A stretch of DNA of 64,000 nt. It comes from Capnocytophaga sputigena. Lineage in GTDB: Bacteria; Bacteroidota; Bacteroidia; Flavobacteriales; Flavobacteriaceae. The translations under genes and the position numbers were made by a program. The DNA lies in NCBI RefSeq assembly GCF_900446695.1, contig NZ_UAVP01000009.1, positions 126,501 through 190,500 of the forward strand, read 5' to 3'. Below are positions 9,353 to 18,002 of this stretch, in pieces (the stretch's first letter is position 1; the number at the start of each line of letters is the position of its first letter). The notes under the pieces are model-generated. The model made no database searches. It was not told the origin of the DNA and was given only the letters and a program-made list of their open reading frames with translations.

Positions 9353-10277
9353 TACGTCTGTTTCTTTTAGCTTTTTTCTTATGGTCTATTTTAGTAGGTT
9401 CTACTTTTTCTTTGAGTACTTTTTTGATATAGCTGTTGTGATTGTCGATGCGGTAAGAAGCGCCTATCAAGCCCATATAACGCTGAGGTGTGTCTTTCCA
9501 GCCAAAGCCTACATCGGCATTGAGTTGCAATTTATCAGAGGCTAAAAAGGCTACCCCAAGGCGGGTGATTTGGTCGCGGTACTGTTCGTTATAGACGCCT
9601 TGTTGTTCGGCAAAAATACTGAACCAACCATTGTCTAAATTGTGAGTAACAGTGAGGATATAACTGTATTCAGTACTTTCTTTTTTTAAGAATCTATCGG
9701 CGATGAGGTTGGCTACTACTACCACGCGAGGGATAGGCTCAGCTTGGAAAATAGCAGCTACTTTGGGGGATAGTTGGGGTACTTCCTCATAATAATAACG
9801 CTTGTTAGGCAGGAAATTCATACCCGCATAGAGGGCGATAGAGGGGGTGAGGTTGCGCCAACGGAAGGAGTTGTTAGCTTTCCAGCTGTATATATTAGGT
9901 TTTTCGTCTAAAAAAGCGGGTTTGAACAACTGGTATTTTGCTCCAATAGTGTTGTTTACAAAGCCAAAATGAGAGGAAGAACTGTTATGCTCGAGAGTAT
10001 AGTCGTAGGCAAGGGTACCATTGAGCATTACTTCTAATTGTTCTTTAAAGAAGCCATAGCGCACGGCATAATTCACTCCTGTAAAGTTCATAGAAGTGCC
10101 GGTTTTTTTATGGTTGCTGCGTTCGTACCACAAGCCCCCTTCGAACTGCAATACGCGAGCCCCTACAGCATAGGCACTTTGAGAATTACCAGGGAGATTA
10201 GAGTTGATAATCTCGGTATATTGAGCGGAGGCTGCCATTGGCAACAGTGTGATTAAGAGTAAGGAGAGTTTTTTCAT
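9339..10277 (-). CDS. Outer-membrane transporter-like beta-barrel protein
   Basis: A 312-residue protein with a Sec signal peptide (cleavage near ASAQ, residue 19) and alternating, aromatic-rich beta strands throughout (for example GGLWYER, AVRYGFFKEQLEVMLNG). The lysine- and arginine-rich tail ends in KAKRNRRNAID. It resembles Bacteroidota barrels annotated as transporters of the MetA-pathway/phenol-porin type. No substrate can be named. It heads a unit with the GNAT-like gene, which it overlaps by 14 nt, and has a TATCTTTG box 24 nt upstream of its start. Confidence 0.6.
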   Translation of the reverse strand: MKKLSLLLITLLPMAASAQYTEIINSNLPGNSQSAYAVGARVLQFEGGLWYERSNHKKTGTSMNFTGVNYAVRYGFFKEQLEVMLNGTLAYDYTLEHNSSSSHFGFVNNTIGAKYQLFKPAFLDEKPNIYSWKANNSFRWRNLTPSIALYAGMNFLPNKRYYYEEVPQLSPKVAAIFQAEPIPRVVVVANLIADRFLKKESTEYSYILTVTHNLDNGWFSIFAEQQGVYNEQYRDQITRLGVAFLASDKLQLNADVGFGWKDTPQRYMGLIGASYRIDNHNSYIKKVLKEKVEPTKIDHKKKAKRNRRNAID

Positions 10278-10300
10278 TGTAAATAAAAAATTTTAGGCGA

Positions 10301-10308
10301 CAAAGATA
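10301..10308 (-). promoter_or_regulatory. -7 box of outer-membrane protein gene
   Basis: On the minus strand TATCTTTG matches the Bacteroidota -7 element. No clear TTTG lies at the expected distance. The heptamer repeat block at 10315 occupies that position. Confidence 0.5.
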
Positions 10309-10314
10309 ATAAAT

Positions 10315-10366
10315 AATTACGAATTACGAGTTACGAATTACGAAATAATTACGAATTACGAATTAT
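10315..10366. repeat. Tandem ATTACGA heptamers
   Basis: About seven imperfect head-to-tail copies of ATTACGA (variants GTTACGA, ATTATGA, one interrupted by AATA). They lie immediately upstream of the -7 box of the outer-membrane protein gene. Related heptamer tracts recur elsewhere in the window. Confidence 0.7.
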
Positions 10367-10476
10367 GAAGAGAGGTATTAGCTCAAAGACGTTTGTTCTA
10401 CTTAGAGAGGAGGATTTGTAAAAACGGTTTTTTATAAAACAAAATGTTTTTCTATGGAATTTAAGGATAAAAATAT

Positions 10477-10513
10477 AAAAAAGTTGCTTAACAATATTGT
10501 TAAACAACTTTTT
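10477..10513. terminator. Terminator after pyruvate kinase
   Basis: A strong hairpin: AAGTTG (10481-10486) with CAACTT (10505-10510), one C-A mismatch, then TTAACA (10488-10493) with TGTTAA (10498-10503), loop ATAT. A and T runs flank it on both sides. It lies about 20 nt past the minus-strand pyk stop. Confidence 0.8.
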
Positions 10514-10535
10514 ACTTGTTATTTGTGATTTGTTA

Positions 10536-12002
10536 TTATTTTTTCTTTTTATTCTCGAAATTTACGGCGCAAGAGTCGATTTCGGATACACGAAGGGTGT
10601 TTACCATTCCTTTGCCTTGCATTGGCATTGATACGAGACTTATCATTATATCGCCCATATCCACATAGCCTTTTTCGTTGGCGATATGGTTGATGTCCTC
10701 AATTAATTCATCGGTAGAAACAAAGCGATCGTAGTAGAAGGTGGTTACCCCCCACAAGAGGTTCAACTGGGTGAGGATGCGCTTGTTAGAGGTGAAAATG
10801 AGAATGTGTGAATTAGGGCGGTATGACGAAATACGGAAGGCTGCATACCCACTGTTTGTAAGGGAGGTAATTACCTTGGCATTGGTGTCGTTAGCCATTT
10901 TCGCTGCGTGGAAACAGATCGTATTGGTTACATAACGCAACGAACGTATAAACGGTGTGATGAGAGGCACTTGGATAAGGTTAGAGTCCTCTACACTTTT
11001 GATGATACGGGTCATCTGCTGGATTACTTGTACAGGATATTTACCTACTGAAGTTTCACCAGAGAGCATCACCGCATCGGCACCGTCCATTACTGAGTTT
11101 CCTACGTCGTTCACCTCGGCGCGGGTAGGGGTAAGGCTTGAAATCATACTTTCCATCATTTGGGTAGCGATGATTACAGGGATGTGGTGAGATTTAGCTT
11201 TGCGCACTAATTCTTTTTGGATAAGAGGCACTTCTTCAGCTGGGATTTCTACCCCAAGGTCACCACGGGCAACCATAATACCATTACAAGCAGCCATAAT
11301 CTTATCGATATTTACCAAAGCTTCAGGTTTTTCAATCTTGGCAATGATAGGAATTTCGTAACCTGCATTTTCTTTGATAAGTTCTTTTAGGTCTTGGATA
11401 TCTTCGGGGTGGCGCACGAAAGAAAGAGCGATCCAATCAACTTCTTGAGAAATAGCGAAAAGAGCATCGCGTACATCTTTTTCGGTAAGAGCGGGGAGTG
11501 ATACTTTTGTATTAGGTAAGTTTACTCCTTTTTTAGATTTGAGAGGACCCCCTTGTACAACTACAGCTACAACCTCGTCTTCACGGTTAGTAGATTCCAC
11601 TTCAAAGATGAGTTTCCCGTCGTCTAACAAAATGCGCTCGCCTGGGTTTACATCTTGAGGGAACGCTTTGTAGTTCATATAGGCGCGTTCTTTAGTACCT
11701 ACAAAAGGTTCGCCTGTAACGAAAGTTATGCGGTCGCCAGGGTATACCACAGCATCGTCTTCCATTACCCCTACGCGCAATTTAGGACCTTGGAGGTCGG
11801 CGAGAATAGCAGTATGGAAACCGTGCTCTTCGTTGATTTGGCGAATCATCTTGATGCGGTTGCGCACATCGTCGTAATCGGCGTGTGAGAAGTTGATACG
11901 GAAGACGTTCACACCCGCAGCCATCATATCTTTTATCACCTCAGGACTTTCGGTAGCGGGACCTAAGGTAGCTACAATTTTCGTTTTTTTTGTATTTAAC
12001 AT
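10536..12002 (-). CDS. pyk: Pyruvate kinase
   Basis: A 488-residue enzyme close to the usual bacterial size. Diagnostic motifs are RINFSHAD (catalytic Arg), KIEKPEAL (catalytic Lys), MVARGDLGVEI, and the long ATQMMESMISSLTPTRAEV block that binds divalent metal and phosphoenolpyruvate. The C-terminal allosteric domain is present, with a short lysine-rich tail. It converts phosphoenolpyruvate and ADP to pyruvate and ATP in the cytoplasm. Its start overlaps the IPExxxVDY gene by 7 nt, so the two are translated from one transcript that ends at the hairpin at 10477. Confidence 0.97.
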   Translation of the reverse strand: MLNTKKTKIVATLGPATESPEVIKDMMAAGVNVFRINFSHADYDDVRNRIKMIRQINEEHGFHTAILADLQGPKLRVGVMEDDAVVYPGDRITFVTGEPFVGTKERAYMNYKAFPQDVNPGERILLDDGKLIFEVESTNREDEVVAVVVQGGPLKSKKGVNLPNTKVSLPALTEKDVRDALFAISQEVDWIALSFVRHPEDIQDLKELIKENAGYEIPIIAKIEKPEALVNIDKIMAACNGIMVARGDLGVEIPAEEVPLIQKELVRKAKSHHIPVIIATQMMESMISSLTPTRAEVNDVGNSVMDGADAVMLSGETSVGKYPVQVIQQMTRIIKSVEDSNLIQVPLITPFIRSLRYVTNTICFHAAKMANDTNAKVITSLTNSGYAAFRISSYRPNSHILIFTSNKRILTQLNLLWGVTTFYYDRFVSTDELIEDINHIANEKGYVDMGDIMISLVSMPMQGKGMVNTLRVSEIDSCAVNFENKKKK

Positions 12003-12466
12003 TCTTGAAAAATCTGTTTATATTTATTATTTAGTGTATCGGTATCAATAGTATAAGCAGTAGTGGTGGGTATTTCGGATATTTTAGAGAGCAACGATGC
12101 TAAATTCATACGCCTTTCGGTGTCAATTTTTAGAAAGTAGTCTACTTTTTTGTATTTGTCTATTAAGTAGATAAGAGAGGTTGTACTTTCAAAAAGCGAA
12201 AGGGATTGCATTTCTTTCTCTATTAGCAGTTTGTTGCCTATGCAGTGCCAAACTGTTCCTAACAAGGGGTTTTCCCAATAGTAATACGAAAAATATTTAC
12301 CCGAAACAGTGTCTAACAAACTTGCTTTTTGGTTTTCTTTAGCCAATTGCAATTGCAGAATTTTGTTCAGAAAATAAGCCAAGCGATAGTCGTCTAAAGC
12401 TGAATGTACTGCGATGAGCTTGTAATCACAAGGTAAAACATCTAGTAATTTAAGTACTGCTGCCAT
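11996..12466 (-). CDS. IPExxxVDY family protein
   Basis: A 156-residue protein of a small Flavobacteriia family usually found just upstream of pyk. It shows the DYRLAYFLNK segment near the N-terminus and VDYFLKI in the C-terminal half; the IPE part of the signature is not obvious here. No biochemical function is established. Genome context suggests a link with pyk and, in relatives, with rnc/fabF, but those genes are absent here. It overlaps pyk by 7 nt and has a consensus promoter upstream that drives both genes. Confidence 0.8.
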   Translation of the reverse strand: MAAVLKLLDVLPCDYKLIAVHSALDDYRLAYFLNKILQLQLAKENQKASLLDTVSGKYFSYYYWENPLLGTVWHCIGNKLLIEKEMQSLSLFESTTSLIYLIDKYKKVDYFLKIDTERRMNLASLLSKISEIPTTTAYTIDTDTLNNKYKQIFQEC

Positions 12467-12486
12467 AGTTCTTCACTTTCAGGCGG

Positions 12487-12518
12487 CAAAGATACAAACT
12501 AATTAGCGAATTAGCAAA
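12487..12518 (-). promoter_or_regulatory. Promoter of IPExxxVDY-pyk
   Basis: On the minus strand TTTG (12515-12518) and TATCTTTG (12487-12494) are spaced by 20 bp. The -33 box is supplied by a tract of ATTAGCGA/ATTAGCAA heptamers (12501-12530). Confidence 0.7.
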
Positions 12519-12606
12519 TTAGCGAATTAGAAAATTGTTTTGGCACGGTTTTTGGAAAGAGGTAGTGAAATAATTTAGAAATCGCTATTATATTATATAT
12601 TCTAAG

Positions 12607-12631
12607 GCGCGTTGCTGTGATAGTAACGCGC
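12607..12631. terminator. GC-rich hairpin with plus-strand T-run
   Basis: GCGCGTT (12607-12613) pairs with AACGCGC (12625-12631) around an 11-nt loop. TTTTTT follows on the plus strand only. It sits 10 nt past the stop of the minus-strand gene at 12641. Its T-run points the other way, and no plus-strand gene is seen upstream of it. Confidence 0.55.
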
Positions 12632-12640
12632 TTTTTTATT

Positions 12641-13240
12641 TTAGAATCGGATGCCAAAACCTATGCCTAAAGTGCGGTATTCTACTGTATCGGGGATTTC
12701 ATCGGCAAGAATGGGTTTGCCCACCTCAAAACTTGTATATGAGGCATCTATCAATACACTTACAGTGAATGCATCTTCTACAGCAATAGGGATACTCAAC
12801 CCTATTTTAGCTTCGCCAAAAGAAGCCTTTACTTGTTTGCTCAGCGGGATAAAACCTGATAGTTGTCCGTAGATATCAGCATAAGAAGCCTGAGGGAGCA
12901 TTCCTCTAACAACAATTCCTGCTTTTAAAGCTGTGGTTACGGGAGCTCTGAAATGGTGAATCCCCACAATAGCTCCTACAGCCAAAGAATGGGTGAATAG
13001 ATAATTAGTTGAAAAATCAGTGGAATAGATCACTTTTTCTCTAAACTTGTATTCTTTTCCATAAGAAGCATCTCTACCCAAATGGTCTATAAAATGAACC
13101 CCATACGAATAAGTAGCTTTTTCTTTTCTGGGGATGTTTAGATGAGCACTTGCTTGGAAAAACCATCTTTCGTCAAAGAAATCTTGAGCGAGAAGCATTG
13201 AGGGCAATAAGAAAAGTGCAATGTAAAGGATATTTTTCAT
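12641..13240 (-). CDS. Predicted small outer-membrane beta-barrel protein
   Basis: A 199-residue protein with a signal peptide (cleavage near LLAQ, residue 19) and alternating beta strands ending in an aromatic residue (GIGFGIRF), typical of 8-strand barrels. No family recognised. It begins 3 nt after the UDP-sugar dehydrogenase stop, so it is cotranscribed with it. A role in the envelope or in handling the polysaccharide made with that enzyme is only a guess. Confidence 0.6.
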   Translation of the reverse strand: MKNILYIALFLLPSMLLAQDFFDERWFFQASAHLNIPRKEKATYSYGVHFIDHLGRDASYGKEYKFREKVIYSTDFSTNYLFTHSLAVGAIVGIHHFRAPVTTALKAGIVVRGMLPQASYADIYGQLSGFIPLSKQVKASFGEAKIGLSIPIAVEDAFTVSVLIDASYTSFEVGKPILADEIPDTVEYRTLGIGFGIRF

Positions 13241-13243
13241 TTG

Positions 13244-14509
13244 TTACAATCTAAAAATATTCTCAGCAATAGGCAATTTGCCTTTTACATCGTAAATGAT
13301 CCCTTTTTCGTTTAGGAAATCGGCTATATTCATCTGTAAAAACTCGTTGTGTGCTACGCAAAGCACTACCACATCATTGTTTTTAGGAAGGTTTTCTCTA
13401 TTGGTTTCTACTTTGATGCCGTACTCTTCTTCAGCGCGGTGAGCGTCAGCCCAAGGGTCATATATCACTATGTGAGCAGTGAAATTTTCGAGCGTGCGAT
13501 AGATATCTATAACCTTAGTATTGCGAGTGTCGGGGCAGTTTTCTTTAAAGGTGAAGCCCAAAAGCAAGATTTTGCTATCTTTCACTGGAGCGCCTTGCAA
13601 ACACAAGCGGTTGATAATCTGGTAAGCGATATATCCCCCCATAGAATCGTTAGTTTTGCGGGCTTCCATCATTAGGCGGGGTGAAACGCCGTGGAGCTTG
13701 GCTTTTTGTATGAGGTAGTAAGGGTCTACCCCTATACAATGTCCGCCTACCAATCCAGGGCGGAAAGGCAAAAAGTTCCACTTGCTGCTGGCGGCATCTA
13801 TCACGGCATTGGTATCGATATCGAGAATATTGAATATTTTGGCGATTTCGTTCATAAAAGCAATATTCACATCGCGCTGAGCGTTTTCTATCACTTTGGC
13901 AGCTTCGGCTACTTTGATAGAGGAGGCGAGATAAGTACCCCCAGTGAGTACTGAATTGTAAAGCGCATCGACCTTTGCTGCTATCTCAGGGGTAGAACCT
14001 GAAGTTATTTTGCAGATGTTCTCCACCGTGTGCTGTTTGTCGCCAGGGTTGATGCGTTCGGGTGAGTAACCTACGAAGAAATCGCGGTTGAACACGAGGT
14101 TTGATACCTTTTCTAAGACAGGTACGCATACTTCTTCGGTTACTCCTGGGTAAACCGTTGATTCGTAAATCACAATATCACCTTTTTTGAGCAATGCCCC
14201 TACTGTTGCACTTGCTTTGCGGAGTGCGGTAAGGTCGGGTTGCTGATAGAGGTCGATAGGGGTAGGGACAGCCACGATATACACATTGCAATCGGCGGCA
14301 TCCACAGGGTTTGTAGTACAAATGAGGTGAGTAGCCAAACGCTCTTTAAGCGTTTCACTACTGATTTCGCCGGTAGTATCTACCCCAGCGTTGAGGCTTT
14401 CTACACGCACCTTATAAGGGTCGTAACCCACGGTAGGATATTTTTTAGCAAAGAGGCAAGCTAAAGGCAAACCCACATAACCGAGACCTATAATACCTAT
14501 TTTCATCAA
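13244..14509 (-). CDS. UDP-N-acetyl hexosamine dehydrogenase (TviB/WbpO-like)
   Basis: A 421-residue nucleotide-sugar dehydrogenase. Residues 8-17 (GLGYVGLPLA) form the Rossmann glycine motif, YSPERINPGD (148-157) is conserved, and GLVGGHCIGVDPYYL holds catalytic Cys258. The sequence is closer to Vi-antigen TviB/WbpO enzymes, which oxidise UDP-GlcNAc/GalNAc to the uronic acid, than to UDP-glucose 6-dehydrogenase. Product sugars feed capsule or O-antigen. No glycosyltransferase or other capsule gene lies beside it here, so it is an isolated enzyme of that pathway. Repeats of TTAAC/AATTAAC lie just upstream. Confidence 0.85.
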   Translation of the reverse strand: MMKIGIIGLGYVGLPLACLFAKKYPTVGYDPYKVRVESLNAGVDTTGEISSETLKERLATHLICTTNPVDAADCNVYIVAVPTPIDLYQQPDLTALRKASATVGALLKKGDIVIYESTVYPGVTEEVCVPVLEKVSNLVFNRDFFVGYSPERINPGDKQHTVENICKITSGSTPEIAAKVDALYNSVLTGGTYLASSIKVAEAAKVIENAQRDVNIAFMNEIAKIFNILDIDTNAVIDAASSKWNFLPFRPGLVGGHCIGVDPYYLIQKAKLHGVSPRLMMEARKTNDSMGGYIAYQIINRLCLQGAPVKDSKILLLGFTFKENCPDTRNTKVIDIYRTLENFTAHIVIYDPWADAHRAEEEYGIKVETNRENLPKNNDVVVLCVAHNEFLQMNIADFLNEKGIIYDVKGKLPIAENIFRL

Positions 14510-14543
14510 TTAACAATTAACGATTAACAATTAATTTTAAAAC

Positions 14544-15059
14544 CTATTCATATATTATTTTGTTTATTTTTTCAGGATCATAATCTTCAAAAAGGATTTC
14601 TCCAAAGTCTTTTTGTGTTGCTTGAACATTAGAAGGCTTTCTCTCATCCCACCAATAGGTGATATGTCCAAATCGGTGTAGAACAATCTTATTTTTACTA
14701 TATTTAAAAGTGATATACTTTTCAGCGGTATAATTCCCAGGTACTTCAGTATTTAATTCAATAGTGAAAAAATTGTCTTTAAAAGCAATTCTTTTGAAAA
14801 AAATAAACTCCATACTTGGATAGATTTTTTCATTGTGAAAGAATTTGTACTTATCACCTCCTTGATGAATTAACAAAATAACAGGAGTTACTAAAGTTTT
14901 AGGGTCATCAGTTTCTGGAGCGTTGTTGTTTTCAAAAGCGAGGATGATATCTTTATAACCATCTTGATTGAGGTCGTGTTGATACATTTTTTTCAGCGTA
15001 AAGAGTTTAGATTTTTGTATGCGATTGATGACCTCAGAAATATTTTTAAATTGAATCAT
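14544..15059 (-). CDS. Hypothetical protein with D-x-N-x-DG-x-x-D motif
   Basis: A 171-residue protein with no signal peptide. It contains HDLNQDGYKDIILAFEN (~residues 28-44), the calcium-loop pattern of FG-GAP/VCBS repeats, followed by a beta-rich region. No family recognised. It follows the larger lipoprotein gene by 10 nt on the same strand and shares its AT-rich codon use, so they likely form a two-gene unit. The motif suggests a beta-propeller fragment or a repeat-derived fold. Confidence 0.6.
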   Translation of the reverse strand: MIQFKNISEVINRIQKSKLFTLKKMYQHDLNQDGYKDIILAFENNNAPETDDPKTLVTPVILLIHQGGDKYKFFHNEKIYPSMEFIFFKRIAFKDNFFTIELNTEVPGNYTAEKYITFKYSKNKIVLHRFGHITYWWDERKPSNVQATQKDFGEILFEDYDPEKINKIIYE

Positions 15060-15069
15060 CTCCCCACTA

Positions 15070-16236
15070 TCATTTTGAATGATCCCCCTCTTCTGTTATG
15101 ACGATGTCCTCAGGAGTGGTAAAATCGTTTTTCAAAAACTCTTCGTAATCTCCTTTTTTATCACCATTCCTATATTTCTTGTAATAAGGAAGTTCCGTAG
15201 AAGGAAACTCAAAATAATACATATTTTTATCTTTAACGAGAGTTCCTTCTAAATAATCAGGATAATCATTGTATTCACTATGCTCTGCCGAAATATATTT
15301 TTTAGTCATAGCGACAATATATTTCCCTTCGGATCTATATATTTTCACAAAATCACCATAAGTAGTTTTAGACTCTTCATACTCTGCTTTCCAATAGGTT
15401 ATTCTCTGCCCTAAAGAAAAGATTTTGTTATCCTTATAACAATATAGTTCCCAAACAAAATTATACTCACCCACCAAAGGGAAAAGCAAGATATACGTTT
15501 TGTTTTCCTCATCAAAATAAACAAAAGGACTTGAAGTAAGTACATCAGAGGTTTTTCTGATGATTTTTCTAGAATTCTTACCAACAGTTACTGTAATTAT
15601 TTCAGATACACTATTTTTTCCTTCTTCTGTTTCATTTGCAACCCTTATATTTTGGCAATTCAACTTATAAAATTCTTCTTTGTTGGAGACATTACATTCT
15701 AATTTTAAAAGTTGAACCAGCCCTTTATAGTCTATAGTTGTTTCTTGAATGTCACTAGGCATTACATCTCTTTTCCCTGCTAAAATATCATCATTTAATA
15801 TTTTAGAAATTACAAAATGCCCGTCCTTATCTTTTTCTAATAAAAGGTCTATACAAGTTTCTTTTTCATTAGTGTCTCCAAATAGTAAAAAACAACATCT
15901 GTATTCATTTTTGTTTTCTAAAGGTGTTATTTTTAATGTACTATTGAGAACATCAGCAAAAAAATCTTGCCCCTTTATAAAAGGGTCGTAATCTAATGTC
16001 ATATCAGCAGATAGTTCGTCAATCTTTTCTAACAATTGCTTGGAAACATATTGCTTAAAAAGTACTTCTTGGTTATCTAACGAACCATTATAAACAGATG
16101 AATAAAAAGCTTTTAGAGTTGCTATAGCAACTTCTGTATCTGTAGGTGTAGGTTCAGTAGCAACGTTATTAGCGTTCTTCTTATCTCTACAACTAATAAA
16201 AGCTATTAAAATAAATATGATAATAATTCTTTTCAT
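15070..16236 (-). CDS. Hypothetical lipoprotein
   Basis: A 388-residue predicted lipoprotein (signal MKRIIIIFILIAFISC, Cys16, then a charged asparagine-rich linker). An N-terminal ~150-residue half resembles DUF3828-like periplasmic domains (AIATLKAFYSSVYNG, YDPFIKGQDF). The C-terminal half is beta-rich and unassigned. It pairs with the downstream 171-residue gene, 10 nt away. AT-rich composition relative to neighbours hints at accessory origin. Function unknown. Confidence 0.6.
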   Translation of the reverse strand: MKRIIIIFILIAFISCRDKKNANNVATEPTPTDTEVAIATLKAFYSSVYNGSLDNQEVLFKQYVSKQLLEKIDELSADMTLDYDPFIKGQDFFADVLNSTLKITPLENKNEYRCCFLLFGDTNEKETCIDLLLEKDKDGHFVISKILNDDILAGKRDVMPSDIQETTIDYKGLVQLLKLECNVSNKEEFYKLNCQNIRVANETEEGKNSVSEIITVTVGKNSRKIIRKTSDVLTSSPFVYFDEENKTYILLFPLVGEYNFVWELYCYKDNKIFSLGQRITYWKAEYEESKTTYGDFVKIYRSEGKYIVAMTKKYISAEHSEYNDYPDYLEGTLVKDKNMYYFEFPSTELPYYKKYRNGDKKGDYEEFLKNDFTTPEDIVITEEGDHSK

Positions 16237-16329
16237 AAGTAAAAAAAATGTCAGACAAGTCGGACGGGGCAGACGAGTAGGATGGGGGCAGGGAGATAGT
16301 GCTAACTCCTGAAACCTGAGACCTGACCC

Positions 16330-17583
16330 CTAAATCATATTATATTGCTTTAGTTTTCTGTACAGAGTGCGTTCGGAAATTCCTAAAGCCTTAGCTGTTT
16401 CTTTGCGTTTGCCATCGTTGTGTTCTAATGATTTGCGTATCATCTCACGCTCTTGTTCTTGGAGTGAAAAACGCTCTTCTTCAGCAGCTTCCTCGTAGTC
16501 GTACACTACTTCGTGAGGAAGGATTTCTTTTTCGGCAGGCGTTACAGGTAAAAAAGCAAAAGAAGGAGGTGTAGGGTCGTTTTTGCGAGTGTCGTTGCCA
16601 TAAATGCGATGGATGAGACCTTCGTTCTCTTGTTGTACTTGGGGGGAATTGCCGTGTTGTAGTAGCTCGAGAGTGAGTTTTTTCAGGTCGTTGAGGTCGT
16701 TTTTCATATCGAAAAGCACCTTGTAGAGCAGCTCGCGTTCGTTGCTAAAATCACTATCTGAGCGGTTTTGTGCAGGGACTATTGAAGGCAAATTTGTACC
16801 TTCGTCGGGCAAGTAAGAGCGCAAAAGACTTGCGGTGATGTCGCGGCGTTGTTCCAGCACTGAAATTTGTTCGGCTACATTGCGCAACTGACGTATATTA
16901 CCGCTCCAACGGTAGTTTGTGAGCAGATGTACAGCATCTTCACTGAGTCTTACGGCAGGCATTTTGTATTTTTCGGCAAAATCAGAAGCGAACTTGCGGA
17001 AGAGCAGATGTATATCGTCTTTGCGTTCGCGCAAAGGAGGAAGGTGTATTTCCACCGTGCTGAGTCGGTAATAGAGGTCTTCGCGGAAACGTCCTTTTTT
17101 GATAGCTTCTTGCATTTGTACATTGGTAGCAGCCACAATGCGCACATTGGTTTTCTGTACTACTGAAGACCCTACTTTGATGAACTCGCCATTTTCCAGC
17201 ACCCGCAAGAGGCGCACTTGAGTAGTGAGAGGCAGTTCGCCCACTTCGTCTAAGAAAATAGTACCGCCATCGGCTTCTTCAAAATAACCGCTACGGGTAG
17301 CTGTAGCCCCTGTGAAAGCGCCTTTTTCGTGACCAAAAAGTTCAGAATCAATAGTGCCTTCGGGGATAGCCCCACAGTTCACAGCGATATATTTGCCGTG
17401 TTTGCGCATTGAGAGTGAGTGAATGATACGAGGGATAGCCTCTTTTCCCACCCCACTTTCACCGGTGATGAGCACCGAAATATCGGTAGGGGCGACTTGT
17501 ATAGCTTTTTCGAGCGCACGATTGAGCTTTAAATCGTTGCCAATGATGCCAAAACGCTGTTTTATTGCTTGTATATTTTCCAC
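16330..17583 (-). CDS. Sigma-54-dependent transcription activator, no receiver domain
   Basis: A 417-residue bacterial enhancer-binding protein. The AAA+ domain starts almost at the N-terminus: Walker A GESGVGKE (41-48), sigma-54 contact loop GAFTGA (88-93), Walker B FLDEVGE (110-116). A ~110-residue linker follows, then a Fis-type helix-turn-helix at the C-terminus (KETAKALGISERTLYRKLKQ). It should activate RpoN promoters but lacks a receiver or sensory domain, as in PspF-like proteins. Its housekeeping-type promoter faces that of feoAB, with the -7 boxes about 65 bp apart. Whether the iron genes are its target is unproven. Confidence 0.9.
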   Translation of the reverse strand: MENIQAIKQRFGIIGNDLKLNRALEKAIQVAPTDISVLITGESGVGKEAIPRIIHSLSMRKHGKYIAVNCGAIPEGTIDSELFGHEKGAFTGATATRSGYFEEADGGTIFLDEVGELPLTTQVRLLRVLENGEFIKVGSSVVQKTNVRIVAATNVQMQEAIKKGRFREDLYYRLSTVEIHLPPLRERKDDIHLLFRKFASDFAEKYKMPAVRLSEDAVHLLTNYRWSGNIRQLRNVAEQISVLEQRRDITASLLRSYLPDEGTNLPSIVPAQNRSDSDFSNERELLYKVLFDMKNDLNDLKKLTLELLQHGNSPQVQQENEGLIHRIYGNDTRKNDPTPPSFAFLPVTPAEKEILPHEVVYDYEEAAEEERFSLQEQEREMIRKSLEHNDGKRKETAKALGISERTLYRKLKQYNMI

Positions 17584-17609
17584 GTTTGTTACTTGAGAGT
17601 TTAGAGTTG

Positions 17610-17640
17610 CAAAGATATGAATAATTAACGAATTAGCAAA
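17610..17640 (-). promoter_or_regulatory. Promoter of the sigma-54 activator gene
   Basis: On the minus strand TTTG (17637-17640) and TATCTTTG (17610-17617) are 19 bp apart, an exact match. It diverges from the feoAB promoter, and the two -33 boxes are only 16 bp apart. Confidence 0.75.
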
Positions 17641-17656
17641 TTTGCCAATTCGCTAA

Positions 17657-17687
17657 TTTGTCAATTAATAAATTATTCTTACTTTTG
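17657..17687 (+). promoter_or_regulatory. Promoter of feoAB
   Basis: TTTG (17657-17660) and TACTTTTG (17680-17687) are separated by 19 bp on the plus strand, 31 bp before the feoA start codon. The region between the divergent promoters is built of AATTAGC/TTTGCCAATTCGC repeats. No clear Fur-box palindrome was seen. Confidence 0.78.
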
Positions 17688-17718
17688 CCGTCTAAAACAA
17701 TTCTAAATAACAACCACT

Positions 17719-17961
17719 ATGGAAAAAGTGCCATCTCACCCTCATACTATTGCCGACCTTAAAAAAGGCGAAAAAGGTGTCATTCAGGAGTTTGACTGCT
17801 GTAAAATTCCTCTTAAACTCATTGAATTAGGCTGTTTTGTAGGTAGTGAAGTGGAGGTACTCCAAAAGGCGACTTTTGGCGATCCTATTTACATTCGTAT
17901 GAACGATGCTTATCTTTCTATTAGAAAAGATATGGCAAAAACAATTCAATTAGCAAATTAG
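17719..17961 (+). CDS. feoA: Ferrous iron transport protein A
   Basis: An 80-residue SH3-like FeoA protein. Visible family features are KKGEKGVIQEFD near residue 17 and the LIELGCFVGSEVEVLQKA core, with the C-terminal YLSIRKDMAKTI strand. FeoA is a small cytoplasmic partner of FeoB that supports ferrous iron uptake. It is separate from FeoB here, whereas some Bacteroidota carry a FeoA-FeoB fusion. feoB starts 41 nt later on the same transcript. Confidence 0.9.
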   Translation: MEKVPSHPHTIADLKKGEKGVIQEFDCCKIPLKLIELGCFVGSEVEVLQKATFGDPIYIRMNDAYLSIRKDMAKTIQLAN

Positions 17962-18002
17962 GCATAAGTCGCACAAGCAATTTAATTAACAGATTTAGTA
18001 AA

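Noticed and set aside
10315-10366. Heptamer repeats considered as a CRISPR-like array
   Set aside because: Unit is 7 bp, tandem and without spacers. No cas genes are nearby.
17610-17687. Possible Fur box between the divergent activator and feoAB promoters
   Set aside because: The repeats are AATTAGC/TTTGCCAATT words shared with other intergenic sites. No 7-1-7 palindrome of the Fur type was found.
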